Positions 58,171 through 64,000 of a stretch of DNA of 64,000 nt are shown one piece after another (positions within the stretch are counted from its first letter, which is position 1; each line of letters starts with the position of its first letter). A program made the position numbers and the translations under genes. Below the pieces are notes generated by a model, which was given only the letters and a program-made list of their open reading frames with translations, did not search any database and was not told the DNA's origin. Source of the DNA: Melastoma dodecandrum (taxonomy: Eukaryota; Streptophyta; Magnoliopsida; Myrtales; Melastomataceae); assembly GCA_029817715.1 (NCBI GenBank), contig JARUPY010000602.1, forward strand, positions 823,501 through 887,500. Direction: 5' to 3'.

Positions 58171-59494
58171 GATCACTTTCCCCATAGCCTATCTGCATAA
58201 AAGAGAATTATTTTTAAGGCCCAGTCATCCTCGCTCGGCCCAAGCTTGTCTGCCCACCTACCCAGCCCAGTGCCAATACCCCAAAATTTGAAGGGCCCAG
58301 CCCAATGCTCCCTGCCGACTGGAGGACAGCGGTGGCCCGACTGCAACCTGCACTGACAGCAAATAGAAGAGGGAGGCGGGGCCACCAGCAACCTGAGTCC
58401 CTCGGCTACTTCCCCTGGGGTCCGCAATTCAAGGCTTCCCCAGGAGAACCTCCCACTTGCGCCCCACGGACAGAAGAAAAGGAGGAGGAAATCAGACAGA
58501 ACCACGAGGATCGCCACCCCCCCCCCCCGCTCAATAACCCGCCTGATAATGACAGCAGCAACACGAGCTGCACCGCCATATACGCCCACTCCCGACGCGG
58601 CCCCCCTGCCCATAGCTGACGGAAACGGCGATACGATGGCTAGCCCCCTTACTCCGCATCCTCCTACGATATCCCATAAGAAGAAGAAGAAGAAGCAGGA
58701 GCCGACCTTCACCCGCCTCTCCGGGTAGCCTCCTCAGATGATGACGTCTCCTTTACCTTGATGCGAGCGCCGGCTTGGATAAGAGCTAAAAGGGGGGGGA
58801 GAAGAATTCCTCTATAAATTGGAAAAGACAGAGATGTCGAGGACACACCTGATCCCAGAGCTGGACCCTCCTCTCCTCCCCTGTTTTTCTCCACAGCTGA
58901 AGCTCTTCCCTTCTCTCCCTCTACACCAACTCCTCCCTTCCTCCTTTCCCTCGCTGGAGGCTCACCCAGCAAAGGCGACCGCCCCTCAGCTTGCCAAACC
59001 ACCCGTTTGATCACTCCTCCCTCATTTGATTCTGCCCAAGGTAAGCAGAAGTAGCTGAAGGGAACCCCTTGGGCAGTCAACCCGAAGAAGAGCAGCCGAT
59101 GATGAGCACAGTCACCCACTCCGGCCGCAGCAGATCTTGACCCCTCTGAGCGCGGCGACAACGGCGACCCATAGCTGCAGCCCACCGCGATCAAGCCCTT
59201 CTTCCCCCTTTTTTCCTAGACGACCAGGCGGACCTTGCTCCTCTGGTTCGTAGAGGGAAGCTACGCCCGAGCTTCCCGCAGACGCACATCAGCGCCGCAG
59301 GAAGCTCCTCCCCCTTTTCTTTTGATCTTTTCTTTTCCAGCGCGCAGGTTCAGGCGACTTCTTGGTGGCGTCCTGTTCAAACCCAACTCCGGTTTTCTGC
59401 AGAATCGGCCACCCCCGACGGATCCCCCTCCTTGCCAAGCTACAGCCGCGGCAGACGCTTCCCCGGGACAGCCTTCCCTTCAGATTTGGGGAAG
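58171..59494. other. GC-rich region, probably non-coding part of a transposable element
   Basis: Several long overlapping frames on both strands (58173-58712, 58709-59194, 59235-59612) reflect GC-rich, Pro/Arg-type composition rather than a protein. There is a C run at about 58511-58523 and a (GAA)n run at 58679-58697. It directly precedes the inverted transposon copy. I found no clear LTR pair or primer site. Confidence 0.35.
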
Positions 59495-61121
59495 TAAAAA
59501 AACCGTCATCAACCGTCACCTCAGGTACATGAGGGAAGTGCGGCTTCCCGTCCCGGCATTCTACCCCTCCGGCACCACGATAACAATGGGAGGGACATCG
59601 CGCATCTCTTAAGGACAACCCCTACGGCTGTCACCGCGCTCATCACCCCTCAGGGACATATCGACACTGAAGAGCTCCTCATCCAGCAGGCGTCTCCCTA
59701 CCTTCCACACTTCGGGGATGGGCAAGCGTCGGCCAGATCGTTCATCCTCAAGTTCGCAGGCGCCATTCTCTACCCCTACACGGTCGGCTCCCTCCACGGG
59801 CGCGCGGTCAGGCTCGCAGAGGCAATCATCGCAGGAAAGCCCTTCATCCCGAACATGGTCGGGGAAACTAACTACAGCCTCACCTCCATCATCTTGAAGG
59901 CCAGGGAAGGGACTAGACATCACCGACTCACCTTCAGTCTGGCGCTCCTGCAAGCATGGTTTGTCACCCACCTCGGGGTGATTGGATATTTCCTCCGCCC
60001 GGAACATCACCCGGGCTCTTGAGTCGAATTGCGGAGCGTGAGTGAGTACTTAGCGACTCGCACCTTCGGAGGAACCACCCGTTTCTTCCAGAGCATGACC
60101 CCGGAAGATTTCTACCCGAAGGCGCGCTGTTTCAATGGCGTCACGGCCATCGTCAACTCGGTGGTAGGGTACTACATCCCCATCATTGGGATCACTGGGA
60201 CCTCCTACTATGTCCCGATTCGCGTGCTCCACCAGTTCGGAGGTGTATCGTTAGTGCCTCCCCCATACCAACTCTACGAGCCCATCAACCTGGACATTCG
60301 AGCATCTGCCTCACGGGTGACAAGGCGGACACTTCAAGACATCGTCCTCGGGGTAGGCTCGACATTCATCCTGGTGAGGGTGGTCCAGGTCCCGACGATG
60401 TCTTGAAGCGTCCGCCTTGACACCCGTGAGGCAGATGCTCGAATGTCCAGGTTGATGGGCTCGTAGAGTTGGTATGGGGGCGGCACCAACGATACACCTC
60501 CGAACTGGTGGAGCACGCGAATCGGGACGTAGTAGGAGGTCCCAGTGATCCCAATGATGGGGATGTAGTACCCCTACCACCGAGTTGACGATGGCTGTGA
60601 AGCCATTGAAACAGCGCTAAGTACTCACTTGCGCTCCGCAATTCGACTCAAGAGCCCGGGTGATGTTCCGGGCGGAGGAAATATCCAATTACCCCGAGGT
60701 GGGTGACAAACCATGCTTGCAGGAGCGCTAGACTGAAGGTGGGTTGGTGATGTCGGGTCCCTTCCCTGGCCTGCAAGATGATGGAGGTAAGGCTGTAGTT
60801 AGTTTCCCTGACCATGTTCGGGATGAAGGGCTTTCCTGCGAGGATTGCCTCTGCGAGCCTGACCGCGCGCCCGTGGAGGGAGCCTACCGTGAAGGGGTAG
60901 AGGATGGCGCCTGCGAACATGAGGATGAACGCTCTGGCTGACGCTTGCCCATCCCCGAAGTGTGGAAGGTAGGGAGACGCCTGCTGGATGAGGAGCTCTT
61001 CAGTGTCGATATGTCCCTGAGGGGTGATGAGCGCGGTGACAGCCGTAGGGGTTGTCCTTAAGAGATGCGCGATGTCCCTCCCATTGTTATCGTGGTGCCG
61101 GAGGGGTAGAATGCCGGGACG
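59495..61121. repeat. large inverted repeat (palindrome) of a transposon-derived ORF
   Basis: The left arm (about 59549-60346) and right arm (about 60394-61121) are inverted copies separated by a 47-base loop (60347-60393). The loop edges read GACATCGTC and GACGATGTC. The right arm lacks 82 bases present in the left one, between TTAGCG and CGCTGTTTC. About eight amino-acid differences separate the two copies over the shared 135-codon block, so the duplication is not recent. Left of the arm, 59495-59546 is again an inverted match of 62777-62833, indicating that the left copy is a deletion derivative of the longer minus-strand element on the right. Confidence 0.85.
59612..60406 (+). mobile_element. 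DUF7745/plant-mobile-domain-like ORF, plus-strand copy, frameshifted
   Basis: Frame 1 reads TTPTAVTALITPQGHIDTEE, LLIQQASPYLPHFGDGQASA, FILKFAGAILYPYTVGSLHG, IPNMVGETNYSLTSIIL and AWFVTHLGVIGYFLRPEHH before a stop at about 60020. A second frame then continues SVSEYLATRTFGGTTRFFQS, YYVPIRVLHQFGGVSLVPPP and YEPINLDIRASA to the loop of the inverted repeat. The single protein implied resembles transposon-associated proteins with a DUF7745 or plant mobile domain. The N-terminal TVEEYTHL part is missing here. Confidence 0.6.
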
Positions 61122-61382
61122 GTGGGGGAGTTCCGCGAGGTGCGTGTATTCCTCGACGGTGGGAGCGAGCTTCAATGCACCGATGTGGAACGTGTAGGTA
61201 TCGGGGGACCAACGGGCGACTAGGTTCTGGAGAAGAGCCCAATCAAGCTTGACGTCAATCAGGTCTACAAGCGCCCCGAGCTTCGATCGGACGAAATCAC
61301 GTTCGGACGGTGCAAGGCCGTTGTGTCAATCCTTGAGTAGCTGTGTCGCCGGGATGCCCTTGCGGAGGAAGACAGGATCCAT
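60350..61382 (-). mobile_element. DUF7745/plant-mobile-domain-like ORF, minus-strand copy, with stops
   Basis: Minus-strand copy beginning MDPVFLRKGIPATQLLKD (ATG at 61382), then a stop, then LAPSERDFVRSKLGALVDLI, DWALLQNLVARWSPDTYTFH, LKLAPTVEEYTHLAELPHRP and on through the same blocks as the plus-strand copy to a stop at about 60648. The tail continues in another frame to about 60350 with GTWTTLTRMNVEPTPR, sequence that lies in the loop of the palindrome. It is the longer of the two copies, but has at least one nonsense codon and a frameshift, and lacks 82 bases. It is a dead element fragment. Confidence 0.6.
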
Positions 61383-63200
61383 GTGGCGACCTGAAAGCTT
61401 AGACGTCATCCACATGTAACGACAATCCCATCTTCGCCCCTAGCATGGTATGAAACCGCATGCGGACGCACACATGCATTAAAGAAGTTGAATGGCATTA
61501 TTATGGACCGTCAAACATAGACATTCATGCGAATGGATGAAGATGATGCAGTGAAAGAGGAACAAAAAGGAAAAGTGTTGCGGGAACCCCCTTGGGATCA
61601 GCCCATTTTGCTGCAAAATTAGCAAGGTTAGTTTTCACAGTTATCGCAAACAAACGTACATGTACCGTCCTTGCACATGTAAAAGACACTTAGTAACAAA
61701 CAAATGCACATGCGGCGTCTGGTACCTGTAGTGAGCAAGCAATTTCTAGACTCTCGGATGAAGGTTTCTAAACCTCCCTCGGACAAAGGGAGGCGGATCC
61801 CACCTCATAACATTAAATGGCAACAAGCCACAATGCATGAGGCATACGGCGATCCCCTAAGATCCTAGTCTCGAGTGTAGGGACATATACCTAGATATGC
61901 CTAGCAAAGACAGACATAAGCGCAGACAAAGGGCACCGAGCCAAACAAGTACATGCGCAAACAAGAACTCCCCTCCGCATGTGGACGAGTGTAAAGACGT
62001 TTTGATAAAAATCCACATGCAGAGGTCCCAAGCGGAGTCGCTATCCGGAATGTACGCAAGCCCTCCGGCCTAGCACGCGCGCTGCGGCTCCAGCGACACG
62101 AGGATCGGGACCCGCTCCCGGAGGCCCAATCCGGTCGGCGTCGCAACTCGAGCGTCGGACGCTACGGAAGAGCACCGGGTTGAATCCTCCCTTGATTCCC
62201 TAGCGGATCTGCGGGGCGTTTCGCCGACCGTCTCCAGCCCTTGAAGGCGACGGGCGAAAGGCTGCGTGAGACCTCGCTTGGGAAATTCGGGGAGGATTCA
62301 GGGAGCGGCTCGCGTTGCCGTCACCCATCCAAAAATGGCTTCGTTTGTAAAATATATTGTTGTTTAATCTAGGTAAACTATTACGGAGTTGCCACCGACT
62401 TTTATTTTAAAACTGTTAAGTCGGAAAAACAATTGGTTCGGGGATGCCTACTTACTAGTCCTTACACTCTACGCATGCGAAGAGGTAGCGTTTGCTCCGA
62501 TAGAGTTTGACTTTTGATTAACGGGCGTTGGACCCGATCCGGGCATAACTCCGGACTCATGTAACTGTTTTACGGGCGTTGGACCCGATTCGAGCATTTT
62601 GGGCTCGAACTCATGTGTATTTGGCAAACAGCATGCGATGATAAACCTACGGGCCTAAAGCATGCGAACAATCACAACCAATTATTGAGATCAAAGGGAG
62701 CGGGGAAGGACGGTGATCGTGAGCCTATGCACTTGGGCTCACGACCCGTTACATGTGGAAATAAAGAAAAGACGAGAAGCCGCACTTCCCTCATGTACCT
62801 GAGGTGACGGTTGATGACGGTTGATGCCGCTTTACTTCGAACCGACGATGTTTTTAGCTGTGGTAGATCCAACCCGTGCGGTTTGTTACACGCGCCTTCA
62901 AGCTTTTCGTCTTCGAAATATCGTCTTTGTCGAGTTTCCACGAAGCTCAGTTGATTTTTCATGCAAAGTTAAAACAACACACCACAAAGACGACGATAGT
63001 CAGAAAATTCCAAAATACATGGGATATCTGGAATTAACTGGTGAGTAATAATGATACTCACCGGGCATTGTGTGGCCCGTTGATGTTGATCCTTCATAAT
63101 GTTGAAAGACGATAACAAGGATTATTCAGTGTCAAACGTCTTGTCTTATGTACTCTCAATTCCTACAGCCACGGGATATGTAGATGATCTTCAGGCCTCG
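61383..63200. other. flank of the transposon copy, repetitive non-coding sequence
   Basis: No gene. Two near-tandem copies of ACGGGCGTTGGACCCGAT occur at about 62522 and 62574, each followed by a TCATGT-ending tail. The segment 62777-62833 is an inverted match of 59495-59546. The stretch 61990-62330 is GC-rich with no frame of interest. Probably the untranslated part of the minus-strand element. Confidence 0.4.
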
Positions 63201-63232
63201 ATTGTGGATATTTACTGTGGTTTCATATGGAC

Positions 63233-63902
63233 TCAGGTTGGCTGCGGGACATCGGGATCGTGCCTCGAACTCGTGTCTGCCTGGCAGCACCAGTAAGAGG
63301 TAGGGTTCAAGAGAGATATCTGAACTCGCATCACCTCGTGAACTGCTCCACGAGCAAGGAGTCGAAGGACCCTGTTACCTTGGGAGGAGGTGACCTCATG
63401 CAAGGATACGACGAGGGAGTGAGACTCGTCCCTCGTACGGAAGCCAAACAGTAGCCTGTCGAGCGTCGACCACCGCACGCAGACCTGTCGCTCGGATATC
63501 TGGTTATCTACAACAGCTTTTACCATGTCCTCGACCTGTCGAAACACACAAACATACACCAGAATTACAAGGCGATGGAACGGATAGATAGGAAACAACA
63601 TTGTGATCACAAAGAGTCAAGCGATCGAAAAAGCGACTGACCCGGACTTCGAGAAAAGTGAAGCAGTAATGCAGGCAGACCAAGTGCAGTGCTGCACTGT
63701 ATTTGGGCTTGAGCAGCAGCATTTTGACATCCGCGAAGCTTAGCTCCAATGATTTCAACTCTTCCATTATCCTATTATACAACCCGATCTCGACTGACTG
63801 AGATGTATGCAGACTCTCCTCGACACAGCGAACCATGGACCAGGCCTTCTCTGCCACCTCATTGTGCCTCTTAATGTAAAGATGCCTCCATCCCTGATCC
63901 AT
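63233..63902 (-). CDS. unrecognised two-exon reading frame at the window edge
   Basis: Minus-strand exons 63642-63902 and 63233-63535 join in phase across an intron with donor GTCAGT and acceptor TTTCGACAG, giving about 187 residues from MDQGWRHLYIKR to VPQPT. Segments such as RIMEELKSLELSFADVKMLL and RLLARGAVHEVMRVQISL look like helical protein and are unusually clean for chance. I do not recognise the family. The frame is open for about a dozen codons upstream of that ATG, so further exons to the right, outside the window, are possible. It could be the 3' end of a larger gene or a relic. Confidence 0.4.
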
Positions 63903-64000
63903 GTAAGATAGAGGAGCAGTAGCCAATCCAGATGCCAAACCGCATTAGTTTACTCAATTTGAAAGTGTGCAACAAACTAAACCAGACAAGTATAAATCTA

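Noticed and set aside
58173..59194. Two long minus-strand frames (179 and 161 codons)
   Set aside because: GC-rich low-complexity translation with no family; likely transposon flank.

Overview
This window is plant nuclear DNA, almost certainly from a eudicot. It has AT-rich intergenic spacers, GT-AG introns of about 60-700 bp, and a plant-only gene set: a VND-type NAC factor, an INP1-like DOG1-domain protein, inactive beta-amylase BAM9, a GT47 xyloglucan-type galactosyltransferase and a vacuolar processing enzyme. I cannot name the species. The transposon-like ORFs near 60 kb resemble sequences I associate with Myrtales such as pomegranate, but that hint is weak. I saw no tRNA, rRNA or CRISPR array.

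Left half (0-34 kb), mostly intact genes: a PAP2 lipid phosphate phosphatase (-), a PARP-fold member of a plant C2H2-type family that lacks the finger (+), an INP1-like protein (+), a plastid transaldolase with 13 exons (+), a VND-type NAC factor with a probable GC-AG intron (-), a vacuolar processing enzyme with 9 exons (-), the HSP70/HSP90 co-chaperone HOP (-), a rhomboid-like RBL13 homologue carrying a 1-base frameshift (+), and a short EDR2 C-terminal-domain protein (-). An old miniature LTR element lies at 22.7 kb and a 400-bp foldback at 30.3-30.7 kb.

Middle (35-51 kb), rich in relics: working genes (GT47, V-ATPase subunit E, a heavy-metal isoprenylated protein) are interspersed with broken remnants of unrelated genes. 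These are a bZIP of the RF2a/VIP1 type split by a perfect 292-bp TRIM/SMART element with a 5-bp target duplication, a reticulon, a SHORT-ROOT-type GRAS gene, a DnaJ protein, a PPR protein and a GH9 endoglucanase. Several relics keep introns, so they look like genes lost in place rather than retrocopies. A fragment of an endogenous pararetrovirus (RT/RNase H plus a zinc-knuckle ORF) follows.

Right end (51-64 kb): beta-amylase BAM9 (-, catalytic residues lost), a myristoylated CDK-like kinase of the At1g54610 type (-), then a transposon region whose core is a large inverted repeat (arms about 800 and 730 bp, 47-bp loop) of a DUF7745/plant-mobile-domain-like ORF, and finally an unrecognised two-exon reading frame at the edge.

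The genes do not form a pathway; this is ordinary plant gene order. The most distinctive signals are the relic cluster, the tiny complete TRIM with an older cousin in the same window, the GC-AG intron in the NAC gene, and the palindromic transposon copy.
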